Positions 52,184-60,721 of a DNA stretch of 64,000 nucleotides are shown piece by piece. Below the pieces are notes generated by a model, which saw only the letters and a list, made by a program, of their open reading frames with translations, did not search any database and was not told the DNA's origin. Where the stretch lies: contig CBFGTM010000005.1 of NCBI GenBank assembly GCA_965652025.1, forward strand, positions 1 through 64,000. Direction: 5' to 3'. Source of the DNA: CAVVWJ01 sp965652025. Its GTDB lineage: Bacteria; Gemmatimonadota; Gemmatimonadetes; Gemmatimonadales; GWC2-71-9. Made by a program: the position numbers and the translations under genes. How positions within the stretch are numbered: position 1 is the stretch's first letter; each line of letters starts with the position of its first letter.

Positions 52184-52965
52184 GGGGCGTTCGACCTAGC
52201 CTCGAGGTGTGCACTCCATGCAGCGAGATGGGGGACTTCGTACTCACCCCTGAGACAATGTGCCCGAATGCGGAACAGATCAGCCGCCATCCGGAATGAA
52301 TCCACCGTAAGGCGTACCTTCGACCCCGGAATATGGGTCCAGTTCACCGGCACCTCCGCGACCCCATAGCCCAGCCGCCGGGCCATGATCAGCACCTCGA
52401 CATCGAAGCTGTACCCATTCATCCGCATGCGCGAGAACAGGTCCTGTGCCACCCGGGAATGGAAGAGTTTGAACCCACACTGAGTGTCCTTCACGCCGCA
52501 GTCGGTGAGCCATTCCACCAGACGGTGAAACGTTCGCCCGATGAGACGGCGGTAGAGCTTTGCTCGCACCTGGACCCCCGAGGCGCGGAGCGCCCGGGAT
52601 CCGACGGCGACGTCCGCACCCGCGTTCAAGGCAGATTCCAATCGCTCGATCTCACTGATCGGCGTTGCACCATCCGCGTCCGCGAACAGTATGATGCGGC
52701 CGACCGCGTTGATGACACCGCTCCGAACGGCGTACCCCTTGCCCTGATTCGCCGCCAGCCGTATCAGCCGAACCTCGGGGAACTCCTCAGACAGCATTCG
52801 TCCCACTCTGGTCGTGCCGTCGCGACTGCCGTCGTCCACCAGAATCAGCTCAAAAGCGCGTCCCTGGCTTCGGCAATAGACCACTATGTCCCGAACCGTT
52901 GGTGCAATTCGGGACTCTTCATTGTAGGCAGGAATGACTACTGACAGATCGGGAGTACGCGGCAT
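52180..52965 (-). CDS. Family 2 glycosyltransferase, dolichyl-phosphate glucose synthase-like
   Basis: The 261-residue enzyme has LSVVIPAYNEESRI near the start, LILVDDGSRDGTTRVGRML near 45, LFADADGATPISEIERL near 97, and CGVKDTQCGFKLFHSRVA near 155. These match ALG5-like enzymes that glucosylate a polyprenyl phosphate. The ATG at 52965 is used because the family begins just before LSVVIPAYN; alternative starts at 52998 and 53001 would add eleven or twelve residues. It overlaps the methyltransferase by four bases. Confidence 0.87.
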   Translation of the reverse strand: MPRTPDLSVVIPAYNEESRIAPTVRDIVVYCRSQGRAFELILVDDGSRDGTTRVGRMLSEEFPEVRLIRLAANQGKGYAVRSGVINAVGRIILFADADGATPISEIERLESALNAGADVAVGSRALRASGVQVRAKLYRRLIGRTFHRLVEWLTDCGVKDTQCGFKLFHSRVAQDLFSRMRMNGYSFDVEVLIMARRLGYGVAEVPVNWTHIPGSKVRLTVDSFRMAADLFRIRAHCLRGEYEVPHLAAWSAHLEARSNAP

Positions 52966-53131
52966 CCAGCCTTCGCGAAGCAATGTACCATGGTACATCA
53001 CCTGCCTTCACAACAAGTTAGCCAGGTTTCCATCCAATGTACAATGAGATCGGCGGGGGCGCGGCCGGGAGACCGGACTAACATGCACCAGCGACCAGCC
53101 CGCCGCCAGTTCTGAGGGCTTGCAGACTCGG

Positions 53132-54109
53132 TCAACTAGTGCCCGGGGTGCGAGCATCCGACGCTGGCCGCGAGAGCACCATATAGAGCGCGGGTGCGTA
53201 GACCAGCGCCAAAAAATAGGGCCACTGCGCGTCCAATCCCTGCGCGATAACTGCAGGACCGTGCGGGGTGAAGGCATATGCACAAGCGGCTGCCAGATAG
53301 CTCAGTCCAAACATGACCATGAAGCGCGCCTTGTTCTGGGGTATCAGCAGCAGCGGGAGCCATTCGTAGATCCCGGTAGTGTGCGGGATCAGGGCCAGGG
53401 TGCCCAGCATCCGAGCTTCAGGTTCGCGCCAGCGCAGGAACGCCAAGAGCAGGAGAAAACCTCCCGGGCGCAGCAGTGGGGCTCGGTATTGTGGCGTATC
53501 CCGTAAAGCATCAAGCCAGGCGATCGGCCAGTGGGGGAGTGCAATGAGGGACACCAGTACTAAACCGATGCTTCCGAGAAGGGCTGAGCGGGAGGGCCAA
53601 GCGGCTAACAGTGGGAGACCGATGCTTGGCTTGACAGCCCACACCAATCCCAGCCACGGCAATCCAATGGCGGCCGTGAGCCAAGGTGACCACTGCCCGA
53701 ACAACACTGCCTGAACGGCGGGGGCGCTTACGATGATCCATTGCCGCCAGCCGGTGACGCTACAGGTGAGGAGTACCATTCCAGCGGCCGTGAACAGAGC
53801 GGCAGCGGCCTGTCGTGAAAGTACGCCGAACGGGGCCATGAACACCGCTGCTGTTCCTGGATAGTAGAACGGCATACGCAGCCGAGCACCGGCGATTTGC
53901 TCCTGAACGTAGGCGTATGGATCCAGCCCCCGGGTCAGTGCAACGCCACCGGCCCAGAAATAGTCGAAATCGGTAAACAGACCGGGGGCCTCATAGCCTG
54001 CCCACACCAGGCCGAAGGTGATGACACCTACGGTGAGCGGGAGGAACCAGCGAGGGGGGCCGACTTTAGTTTGCTTCGCGCCGTCGACACTATCAGTGAG
54101 CTGGGCCAT
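53132..54109 (-). CDS. DUF2029/GT87-like membrane glycosyltransferase (copy 2)
   Basis: From the ATG at 54109 the product has 325 residues with about eight hydrophobic segments. The loop FDYFWAGGVALTRGLDPYAYV near residue 48 and the following FYYPGTAAVFMAPF mirror the loop and FYPLPAVLVAVPF of the copy at 47936-48904, so these are paralogues. The upstream open frame overlaps the preceding gene and was rejected. It lies 37 bp after the spermidine synthase-like gene. Confidence 0.7.
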   Translation of the reverse strand: MAQLTDSVDGAKQTKVGPPRWFLPLTVGVITFGLVWAGYEAPGLFTDFDYFWAGGVALTRGLDPYAYVQEQIAGARLRMPFYYPGTAAVFMAPFGVLSRQAAAALFTAAGMVLLTCSVTGWRQWIIVSAPAVQAVLFGQWSPWLTAAIGLPWLGLVWAVKPSIGLPLLAAWPSRSALLGSIGLVLVSLIALPHWPIAWLDALRDTPQYRAPLLRPGGFLLLLAFLRWREPEARMLGTLALIPHTTGIYEWLPLLLIPQNKARFMVMFGLSYLAAACAYAFTPHGPAVIAQGLDAQWPYFLALVYAPALYMVLSRPASDARTPGTS

Positions 54110-54146
54110 TGGATCTGGGAGCCGCACGCATGAACGTCCCTTCAGC

Positions 54147-56513
54147 TCACCTGGCGAATCGATCCGAACTTGTTCGCAGCATCGGTCGAGCGCTATGAAC
54201 GACCGGGTTGGGACTGGTGCCTTTACCCGGCTGAACTTTTCCACCGCCCTTTCCTTGTGTTATCCGAGGGATGGACCAGACGAAGACGCTGAAGATGTTG
54301 GAAAAGTCGTCAGTCCATAAACCCACGTCTTCGCGCTTCTGCAGCGGGCGCCACCGCTCATCCTTGCGCAAGGCAGCCAGGCGCGTTGGATTCGACGCCA
54401 TGGCAACCCAAATGGATGGGAACCCCTCAGTCTCCACCTCCACCGCGCGCCCCGTATTCCTGCGAATGAGTCCGGCTGTCTGCGTGGCGTCAATGAGACC
54501 GGCGAGCACCGGCTCCAGGTTGAGATATCGGTTACTGATGTGGAAGACCAGGATACCGTTTTCGGAGAGCTTGCTCCGATATCCAGACAAGGCCTGAAGG
54601 GTCAGAAGATGAACAGGGATTGCATCTGAGCTGAAGGCATCGAGCACGATTATGTCATAATAGTGGTCGGGGGCGTCGGCCAGGGCGAGGCGCCCGTCAC
54701 CCAGAACCACTCGTACCTTGGCTGGTGTGTCTTTCAGATAGGTGAAGTAGTTCGTGTCCAAGGCGACCTTGGCAATGTCGGGGTCGATCTCATAGAACGT
54801 CCACTCTTCTCCAGCGCCCGCATAGGACACCAACCCACCAGCACCGAGGCCAAGCACCGCCACTCGCCGTTGTGGACTCGGCGGGAACGCCCGGAACACA
54901 TCGCCGATTGGGCCAGAGCGATAGTAATACGTGACCGGCTCCCGTCGCCTTGTGGGGTCGGTGCTCTGGGCCCCATGGTTGGTCGTTCCATGCATGAGCC
55001 AACGGATCTGTTTGTCAAAGTCGTCGCGTATTTCCCGCACCCCAAAGAAATTTCGCTCCTTGAGAAGAATGCCGGGCTGGGCGCGTGCCGTTACTATCCC
55101 GGCGACGACGACCAGCCCGACGGCCAGGGCAAAGCGGGCGGGATTGCGGCTCATCCGAAGACAAACCATGGCGACCACTGCCGACGACATGATCACGAGT
55201 GCAGGTATCGGTCGGTCTGGATCACCGAGACGGCTCCACACCATAACCGCGCACGCGCCCAAGATCAGGCCGATGTCTCTCCCGAGACCCTTGTGGGATG
55301 ACTGGACGCCGGACCAGGGGCGAACCGCGCAGGCGATGAGGATGGTGAGTGGGTATTCGAGAACGGAATCAAAAGCCGCGGGGGCTATGACGGCGTTGAA
55401 AATCCCGCCCAGTACCCCCCCGATTGCGAGACACAGGTAGAAGTCGGTCAAACGAGAGGGGGCCGGTTTTGTCGCTGCCAGCTCCCCATGGCATACCAGC
55501 GCGGTAACAAAGAAGACGATCAAATGGAGAGGAAGAAGCCAGATCCCCGAGGCCGATGGGCCCCAAAAGTGAACGACCGCAAGTACGATCAAGCCGATCG
55601 GTTGCCAGCGCACCAAGCCGCTCTGGGAAATCCAGGTGCGCCGGCCAAAAACCATGGTGAACGACAGAAGATAGAGAACCAGGGGAATGATCCAGAGGAG
55701 CGGCACCGCCGCTATGTCGGTGGTGATGTAGGTCGTGAGGGCCAGGAAGAAGCTGGACGGCACGAAGGCAAGCAGCATCCAGCGAAGCATCGTGCGCCGG
55801 CCGACCTGAGCCACCGGAACGGCGAACTCCTCGAAGGTCAGAGGAGAGGCGGTCAAGGGTCTCAAGTAGGCCGCAGAGATAAAGACCAGTGCCACCAGGA
55901 GGAGGTAACCCCAACTCCACAGCCGGGTCTGACCGTTCAGGGTGATGGCCGGTTCGATGACAAAGGGATAGCTCACCAGCGCAATCAGACTACCCAGATT
56001 GCTGGCCGCATACAGGAAGTAAGGATTATGCGCCGATGGGTGAGCCGTCCGGGAGAACCACACCTGAAGTAAGGGGCCCGTACTCGACAGAAGCACGAAC
56101 GGAGCGCCAAGGGAGGCAGTAAGGACCAACAGCAGCCACAGAGTGGGGTGCTCGACCCGGAATTCGGCGCCGGTAGCTGTCACTCCGATCGGGAGCAGCA
56201 GGAGACAGAGAGCCAGCAAGCCGAGGTGCACGAAAGCCTGGCGTCGGGGGCTCAGCCACCGTGAACCGATGTGGGCGTAGAAATAGCCCAACAGAAGCGC
56301 ACCCTGGAAGAAGAGCATGCAGGTGGTCCACACCGCGGGGCTGCCCCCCAGAAGTGGGAGCACCATTTTCCCGAACATTGGCTCCACCACAAAGAGCAGG
56401 GCAGCACTAAGGAAAACGGCCACTGTAAATACTGGACCAATCAGATGGCTTCCTGGTTTGGCCCTGAGTACTGGCTCAGAGGCTACCTCAAGCTGGGCCG
56501 TGTTGATGTCCAT
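54147..56513 (-). CDS. Fused polytopic membrane/spermidine synthase-like protein
   Basis: The 788-residue protein has two parts. The N-terminal 470 residues contain about twelve or more hydrophobic segments with FVVEPMFGKMVLPLLGGSPAVW near residue 42, a signature of the fused MFS/spermidine synthase group. The C-terminal part (about 530-740) is a spermidine synthase-type Rossmann domain with VAVLGLGAGGLVSYAG, YEIDPDIAKVA and VLDAFSSDAIPVHLLTLQAL. In this group the residues for polyamine transfer are often changed, so the reaction is not known. It is the first gene of the local minus-strand run. Confidence 0.85.
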   Translation of the reverse strand: MDINTAQLEVASEPVLRAKPGSHLIGPVFTVAVFLSAALLFVVEPMFGKMVLPLLGGSPAVWTTCMLFFQGALLLGYFYAHIGSRWLSPRRQAFVHLGLLALCLLLLPIGVTATGAEFRVEHPTLWLLLVLTASLGAPFVLLSSTGPLLQVWFSRTAHPSAHNPYFLYAASNLGSLIALVSYPFVIEPAITLNGQTRLWSWGYLLLVALVFISAAYLRPLTASPLTFEEFAVPVAQVGRRTMLRWMLLAFVPSSFFLALTTYITTDIAAVPLLWIIPLVLYLLSFTMVFGRRTWISQSGLVRWQPIGLIVLAVVHFWGPSASGIWLLPLHLIVFFVTALVCHGELAATKPAPSRLTDFYLCLAIGGVLGGIFNAVIAPAAFDSVLEYPLTILIACAVRPWSGVQSSHKGLGRDIGLILGACAVMVWSRLGDPDRPIPALVIMSSAVVAMVCLRMSRNPARFALAVGLVVVAGIVTARAQPGILLKERNFFGVREIRDDFDKQIRWLMHGTTNHGAQSTDPTRRREPVTYYYRSGPIGDVFRAFPPSPQRRVAVLGLGAGGLVSYAGAGEEWTFYEIDPDIAKVALDTNYFTYLKDTPAKVRVVLGDGRLALADAPDHYYDIIVLDAFSSDAIPVHLLTLQALSGYRSKLSENGILVFHISNRYLNLEPVLAGLIDATQTAGLIRRNTGRAVEVETEGFPSIWVAMASNPTRLAALRKDERWRPLQKREDVGLWTDDFSNIFSVFVWSIPRITQGKGGGKVQPGKGTSPNPVVHSARPMLRTSSDRFAR

Positions 56514-56631
56514 TGTCGGTCAGTTAGTAGGAGACTGCAGACCGCAGATGCACCTGTGCTGCCACCCTGTGCCGAGGTAAAGTCACCAGGGCGGGGAGTA
56601 TGCGGTGTCTGCAAGGTGTAGCTCGGGATTG

Positions 56632-56820
56632 CTACGAGCCGAGCTTCCAAACCTTGGCGAACTTGATTGCGGCTAGGACCAGGAACACGAGCGCAGCCAC
56701 CCAGAGCAGGGTCGCCAGCCAGCCTTCCACCAGGAAGGAGAGGCCGGCCAGCGCCAGGGCGAGGGCCGCGAGCCGAAGTGGGGGGGTGAGGTGCCACTGC
56801 GGAGCTCTCGGTGCGGTCAT
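56632..56820 (-). CDS. Small two-TM membrane protein, function unknown
   Basis: From the ATG at 56820, behind a GAGAGGA site, the frame gives 62 residues. Two hydrophobic segments (LRLAALALALAGLSFLV and ATLLWVAALVFLVLAAI) are separated by a short polar turn and followed by a basic end, KFAKVWKLGS. No family is recognised. The good ribosome site and membrane-like composition make it a plausible real gene. Confidence 0.55.
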   Translation of the reverse strand: MTAPRAPQWHLTPPLRLAALALALAGLSFLVEGWLATLLWVAALVFLVLAAIKFAKVWKLGS

Positions 56821-57136
56821 CCCAATCCTCTCAATCCAAGGGTGAACCAGCAGGTTCGGAGGAGTTTTGAGACACCTGCTGGAAAACAAGGCTGCCGGCC
56901 ACGAGAGGCAACTGATGCCCCTTCAGCGATGACCCGGCATGCTCTTGGAACGAAATGCTATGGTGCTGATGGAGTTCGAAGCCACGACACGGGCGAAGCC
57001 AACCGGCAACATAATAGCGATTGCTCGCCCTGCTGGCCATGACCCAACCCAGGGCGACGGCTGAGAAGATCCCATCCCTGCCCATTGCGGGGCCATATTA
57101 CTTTAGAAGAGCCTGCCCTACCTGATTGGTGTTTTT
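56821..57136. other. Divergent intergenic stretch, no gene seen
   Basis: This spacer separates the small minus-strand membrane protein from the plus-strand secreted repeat protein. Short frames on both strands lack ribosome sites and recognisable content. No convincing promoter pair or RNA element was found. Confidence 0.5.
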
Positions 57137-57823
57137 ATGTCTTTGCACCACATAGTTTTTGCAGCCGGGCTGATAGCTTCGACCAGCTTGATTTTCCCGC
57201 CTGCTGCTTCCGGGCAGACCCCCAGTGCCGACAGTGCCGCCCCACCAGTCGACACGTCTGTGACCGACAGCGTCTCACAAGGCAACAGCACTCGCCTGAC
57301 CGTGGACAGCCTCGGCGCCCGGACTGGTGGAGCAGGCCAGCCGGAGCAAGGGTCCGACAGTGTTCGTCCGCCGGTACCGGTTGACAGTATCCTCAGGAAG
57401 GCCTGCCGAGGTTCTGGAGGTTCAGCAACCTTAGCTCGGGACCTGCTGGTAGTTGTCTTCGCGCCCGAAGCAGCGAGGGCCGACCGTGCTGCGCTTGCCA
57501 GGGAGGTTGGGGGCAAACTGCTCGGTCCGGTAAGCTCAGAACCGGGGGCCTACTACTTGAAGGTACCGACCCGAGGGCAGGAGCACCGCCTGAGAGCGGC
57601 GGCCGATGAGCTCGTCCGCTCTGGCCTGGTTCGGCGGGTAGGCACTCGGGCCTGCCCATCGCCGGCACCAGCCGACACCAGCCGCAAGGCACCAGCCGAC
57701 ACCAGCCGCAAGGCACCAGCGGACACTGGCTCTAGGACACCTGCCGATACCAGCCGTCCGACCTCTGCCGATACCGGTAGTGCAGGGCCTGCCGACACTA
57801 GCCGCGCAGGGGTGATTGATTAA
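57137..57823 (+). CDS. Secreted protein with prodomain-like region and PADTSRKA repeats
   Basis: The 228-residue product has a signal peptide (FAAGLIASTSLIFPPAASGQ), a Ser/Thr/Asp-rich linker, and a compact region at about residues 98-172 (DLLVVVFAPEAARADRAAL, LGPVSSEPGAYYLKVPT) that resembles the N-terminal prodomains of fervidolysin-type subtilases. The tail is a low-complexity run of eight-residue units based on PADTSRKA. It converges on a lipoprotein subtilase gene. A role as inhibitor, chaperone or substrate of that protease is conceivable but is inference from shape and position. Confidence 0.65.
   Translation: MSLHHIVFAAGLIASTSLIFPPAASGQTPSADSAAPPVDTSVTDSVSQGNSTRLTVDSLGARTGGAGQPEQGSDSVRPPVPVDSILRKACRGSGGSATLARDLLVVVFAPEAARADRAALAREVGGKLLGPVSSEPGAYYLKVPTRGQEHRLRAAADELVRSGLVRRVGTRACPSPAPADTSRKAPADTSRKAPADTGSRTPADTSRPTSADTGSAGPADTSRAGVID
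57667..57814 (+). repeat. 24-bp coding tandem repeat
   Basis: About six units of a 24-bp repeat encode PADTSRKA-like octapeptides at the end of the secreted protein. The first two units are identical and the later ones diverge, with whole-codon changes that keep the frame. The repeat is a candidate for copy-number variation between strains. Confidence 0.8.
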
Positions 57824-57880
57824 TCCAACAGCTTGCGCGACCCATTCGGTACCTGATCCGGGCTTCGCAGGTAGGCAAGG

Positions 57881-57909
57881 CAACGGCCCTCAGAGATGGA
57901 GGGCCGTTG
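57881..57909. terminator. Bidirectional terminator-like hairpin
   Basis: CAACGGCCCTC (57881-57891) and GAGGGCCGTTG (57899-57909) form a perfect 11-bp stem with a seven-base loop, midway between two convergent genes. T-rich flanks are short on both sides, so efficiency is uncertain, but position and stability suggest it stops transcription from both directions. Confidence 0.75.
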
Positions 57910-57930
57910 TCTTGTAATCCTGACACGTAG

Positions 57931-59469
57931 CTACTTCCTCGCTGATCCTCGTATGTTCACGACTTTGGCGAAGCGGCCGGTCTGTCCAATCGCATCGCTG
58001 ACCACGAGGACGACCGTATACTTCCCCCCCGCCGTGTACGCGTGAAACATCTTTGGACTGGCGCTCGTGGCCGTGGTACCATCGCCCCAGGTCCACTGGT
58101 AGGTCACGATGCCGCGGTCATCGGTCGAGGCGGTCGCGTCAAATGTGCACTGTCCCTTGGGGCAGCTCGCGCTGAAGCTCGCGGTGGGTGGCCTATCGCC
58201 GGGAGGTGGTAGAGGGATCGAGGTGGTGTCCGGAGGCGGCGGTTCGGAGCTCGCGCCCCCGATGAACCCGGTGTAGAGCAAGAGATTTGGCGATCCCGCG
58301 CCGAGTGCCGAAAGGACGCCGGCGGTCGCGTTGCTGGTGATGGCGCTCGCAACCTGCGCTGGGCTGGCAGTGGGGTTGGCGGCGAGATACAAGGCCGAGG
58401 CGCCGGCGACGTGGGGAGCCGCCATGGAGGTGCCACTCATTCCGGCATAGACCGTGTCATTGGTATACCAGGTCGAGATGATTGACCGACCGGGAGCGTA
58501 TAGATCCAGACACCTCCCGTAACTGGAATAGCTCTCTTGCGCGTCGGCTTGATTTGAGGCTCCGACAGTCAGGGCAGCCGCAACGTTGGCAGGTGTGGTA
58601 TTACAGGCATCGCTGGATGAATTCCCCGCTCCCACCGCGTAAACCACACCAGATGCAATTGAGTTCTGGACGGCTTGGGCCAGCGTAGACGAAGAGGAGG
58701 TGGCGATGCTCATGTTGGCAACCGCTGGACGCACGCGGTTCTTCGTTACCCAATCAATGCCTGCAATTATGCCGCTTATCGATCCTCTGCCGTCACAGCC
58801 GAGGACGCGGATACCGATAATCTTCACTGCCTTCGCGACCCCGAACCGGCTGCTTCCGACGATTCCAGCCACGTGAGTTCCGTGGCCGTGGCAGTCATTG
58901 GTGCCGTTGCCGTCGCTGATGGCGCTGTAGGCGCCAACAGCCCGGCCGCCGAACTCGACATGCGTGGCGCGTATACCCGTATCCAGAATGTAGGCGCTCA
59001 CCCCGGCGCCGGTGTTGGGGTAGATATAGTACTGATCATAGGGGAGCGCACGTTGATCAATGCGGGATAGTCCCCACTGCGATGCCCAAAGCAGTTGAGC
59101 GTCGGCCGTCTGTGCCATCTGGTCTTGCTCAACCGACGCCACGTTCGGATTTCTTCTGAGGGCCTCGATCGCCTGCGCCGGCAGCTTGGCCGAGAATCCT
59201 TTCAGTGCCGCGGTGTAGGTGAACCGGAGCGTGCCGCCGTGCTGGGCCACCAGCGCCCGGGCATGAGCTGCCGGGTCCGGCAGGCTGGAGTTGAACACCA
59301 CGATGTACTGGTCAGGGATGGTCGCTGCGGTGGCGCTGAGCTGGGTGGCTATCGGTTCTGCTGGTGCGGTAGGTCCGGAAGGACCGTCGTCCGGCCGGCA
59401 CCCGGGCACCAGCATCATGCCCAGAATGACAGCCAAGACAAAGCCGAAACCCCGTGGGGTGGACAGCAT
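57931..59469 (-). CDS. Lipoprotein subtilisin-like serine protease (S8) with PKD domain
   Basis: The 512-residue precursor has a lipoprotein signal with Cys24 in MLVPGC, an inhibitor I9-type prodomain (about 52-119, IPDQYIVVFNSSLPDPAAHA), and a proteinase K-like S8 domain. The catalytic triad is Asp163 (ILDTGI), His196 (HGHGTHVAG) and Ser348 (GTSMAAPHVAG), with oxyanion Asn283. A PKD-type domain follows at about 428-506 (YQWTWGDGTTATSASP). It should act at the outer membrane or cell surface. A c-di-GMP-I riboswitch lies immediately upstream, ending close to the GGAGGGGG ribosome site, so expression is probably set by c-di-GMP. Confidence 0.95.
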   Translation of the reverse strand: MLSTPRGFGFVLAVILGMMLVPGCRPDDGPSGPTAPAEPIATQLSATAATIPDQYIVVFNSSLPDPAAHARALVAQHGGTLRFTYTAALKGFSAKLPAQAIEALRRNPNVASVEQDQMAQTADAQLLWASQWGLSRIDQRALPYDQYYIYPNTGAGVSAYILDTGIRATHVEFGGRAVGAYSAISDGNGTNDCHGHGTHVAGIVGSSRFGVAKAVKIIGIRVLGCDGRGSISGIIAGIDWVTKNRVRPAVANMSIATSSSSTLAQAVQNSIASGVVYAVGAGNSSSDACNTTPANVAAALTVGASNQADAQESYSSYGRCLDLYAPGRSIISTWYTNDTVYAGMSGTSMAAPHVAGASALYLAANPTASPAQVASAITSNATAGVLSALGAGSPNLLLYTGFIGGASSEPPPPDTTSIPLPPPGDRPPTASFSASCPKGQCTFDATASTDDRGIVTYQWTWGDGTTATSASPKMFHAYTAGGKYTVVLVVSDAIGQTGRFAKVVNIRGSARK

Positions 59470-59487
59470 AAACCCCCTCCTGCGGTT

Positions 59488-59591
59488 CGTTCGGCGGCCC
59501 GACTAGCATGGCCCGGCGCGTCGGTGCGCAGTGGGCGTTAGCCTCGTGGCTTTGCGTCCCCGCCTTTCGACGGGTTTGCCTTTGTCGCGAC
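59488..59591 (-). ncRNA. c-di-GMP-I (GEMM-I) riboswitch upstream of the subtilase
   Basis: The minus strand carries the conserved GEMM-I core in order: AAAGGCAAACC (59570-59583), a stem closed by a GAAA tetraloop (CCCGTC-GAAA-GGCGGG), GGGACGCAAAGCCACGAGGC, and a second arm ending GCTAGTCGGGCCGCC at 59493. This is the c-di-GMP aptamer with its tetraloop and receptor arm. It ends about 15 bases before the GGAGG ribosome site of the protease, and no T-rich terminator follows, so control of translation initiation is more likely than attenuation. Whether ligand turns the gene on or off cannot be told by eye. Confidence 0.9.
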
Positions 59592-59827
59592 CCTCACATG
59601 GAGGGGGCGATCCTGCCGATCAGTTGTGAGATGGCGAGCGCCAGGTAAGCCGGCGCGACTCCTCTGAGGCGACTCCTATTCTTATAGAAGTACGGGTTCA
59701 ACGGCGTCAGGCTAAGGCTGCCGCTATCCGAAGATCGGTTTCGAGGCTTGCAGGCGTCAAGCCACATCGCTTGCAGCTTCTTCCACTGCAGCATCTTGCA
59801 GCGACATCTGATTGATTACTGGAAATG

Positions 59828-60721
59828 CTAGTCGTCGCAGACTGGGACGCCTGCACGGCTGTCCTGCCTCTTGAGCGCGTCCGTTAGCGGCCGCCTGGCG
59901 ACTGCTCCGACCCAAATGACGCAGCTCTTCCCCGGAAATCTGGCATGGGTAGCTCTGGCCGCCCACGACTGTGCGTCGGCCGTGAGGATTTCTACCCGCA
60001 CATCACGATGCCAGAGGTACTGTAGAGCAAGGGTTTGGGTGCGAAGAGCGTATACCCCCTGCATCGCGAAGTACGTCTCTTGGGAATGCGCGAGATTCCG
60101 GAGGTCGACCTTCATCAACACTCGCGGGTCCAGCAGGTCCAGTGCGCTACCGGTATCAGGCGCCGGAGGAGCAGGGTTGGCTGGTGGAGCCTTGGGCGCT
60201 CTCGCGGTGGTTTGCGGCCGTGGGGCCCGGGACCTGAAGTCGTCACAGACCGGAACCCCCTCCCGTCCCGACCTTACGTATTTGAGCGTGGTGGGCGGCG
60301 CCTCCGCCTGACCCACGAAAATGACACAGTCTCTGCCCGGGAGCTCGGCATGGGTCCCGCTCACGGCCCAGCCGTCCCGCGAGATCCAGAGAAAGCGGAT
60401 CCTGGTATCCGGATCCAGCCGTACTCCGATATGCCCAAGATCGTCATTGTAGGTGCCGTTCTCGGCAAAAAACGTCTCCTCCGCCTCGACCAGCTGACGC
60501 AAGGTGCGACGGATCTTGGCGAAGTTCGCCGCGGCAGTGACCGGATCCAATGCAGTGTCGCTGCCTCTAGAGGGAGCGGAGACCGACGGCAGGTCGGCCG
60601 AGTCCGCTGTCTCGGCTGCACGTGCGGGAACCCTGGCCAGGTTCTTCAAGTCACTACATGCGCCTGACACCAGCACGGATGCGAGCAGCGAGCCGTGCCC
60701 TATTAGTGCCCTGGAAAACAT
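59828..60721 (-). CDS. Lipoprotein with two tandem pilin-head-like domains
   Basis: The 297-residue protein has a lipobox (LVSGAC, Cys22) and two homologous domains of about 90 residues. Domain 1 runs about 68-165 (RQLVEAEETFFAENGTYNDD to GVPVCDD) and domain 2 about 204-297 (RNLAHSQETYFAMQGVYA to GVPVCDD). Each has the order helix with ETFF or ETYF, strands, W..(S/A)..TH...PG..CVI.VG and the ending GVPVCDD, as in type IV pilin or pseudopilin heads with a C-terminal disulfide. A Pro/Ala linker joins them. Function is unknown; the hydrophobic pilin helix is replaced by a lipid anchor. Confidence 0.75.
   Translation of the reverse strand: MFSRALIGHGSLLASVLVSGACSDLKNLARVPARAAETADSADLPSVSAPSRGSDTALDPVTAAANFAKIRRTLRQLVEAEETFFAENGTYNDDLGHIGVRLDPDTRIRFLWISRDGWAVSGTHAELPGRDCVIFVGQAEAPPTTLKYVRSGREGVPVCDDFRSRAPRPQTTARAPKAPPANPAPPAPDTGSALDLLDPRVLMKVDLRNLAHSQETYFAMQGVYALRTQTLALQYLWHRDVRVEILTADAQSWAARATHARFPGKSCVIWVGAVARRPLTDALKRQDSRAGVPVCDD

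Noticed and set aside
56930..57010. Possible second GEMM-like element (GAAGCCACGACACGGG) before the secreted repeat protein
   Set aside because: Only a few scattered bases match; the GGCAAACC, GAAA-stem and ACGCAAAGCC blocks are absent on both strands.
57667..57814. Regular repeats that could be taken for a CRISPR array
   Set aside because: Units are 24 bp with no spacers, stay in frame and encode PADTSRKA-like peptides, so this is a coding tandem repeat.
59594..59794. 66-codon minus-strand frame upstream of the riboswitch
   Set aside because: It lacks a ribosome site and homology; the region more likely holds the promoter of the riboswitch-protease transcript, although no clear boxes were found.
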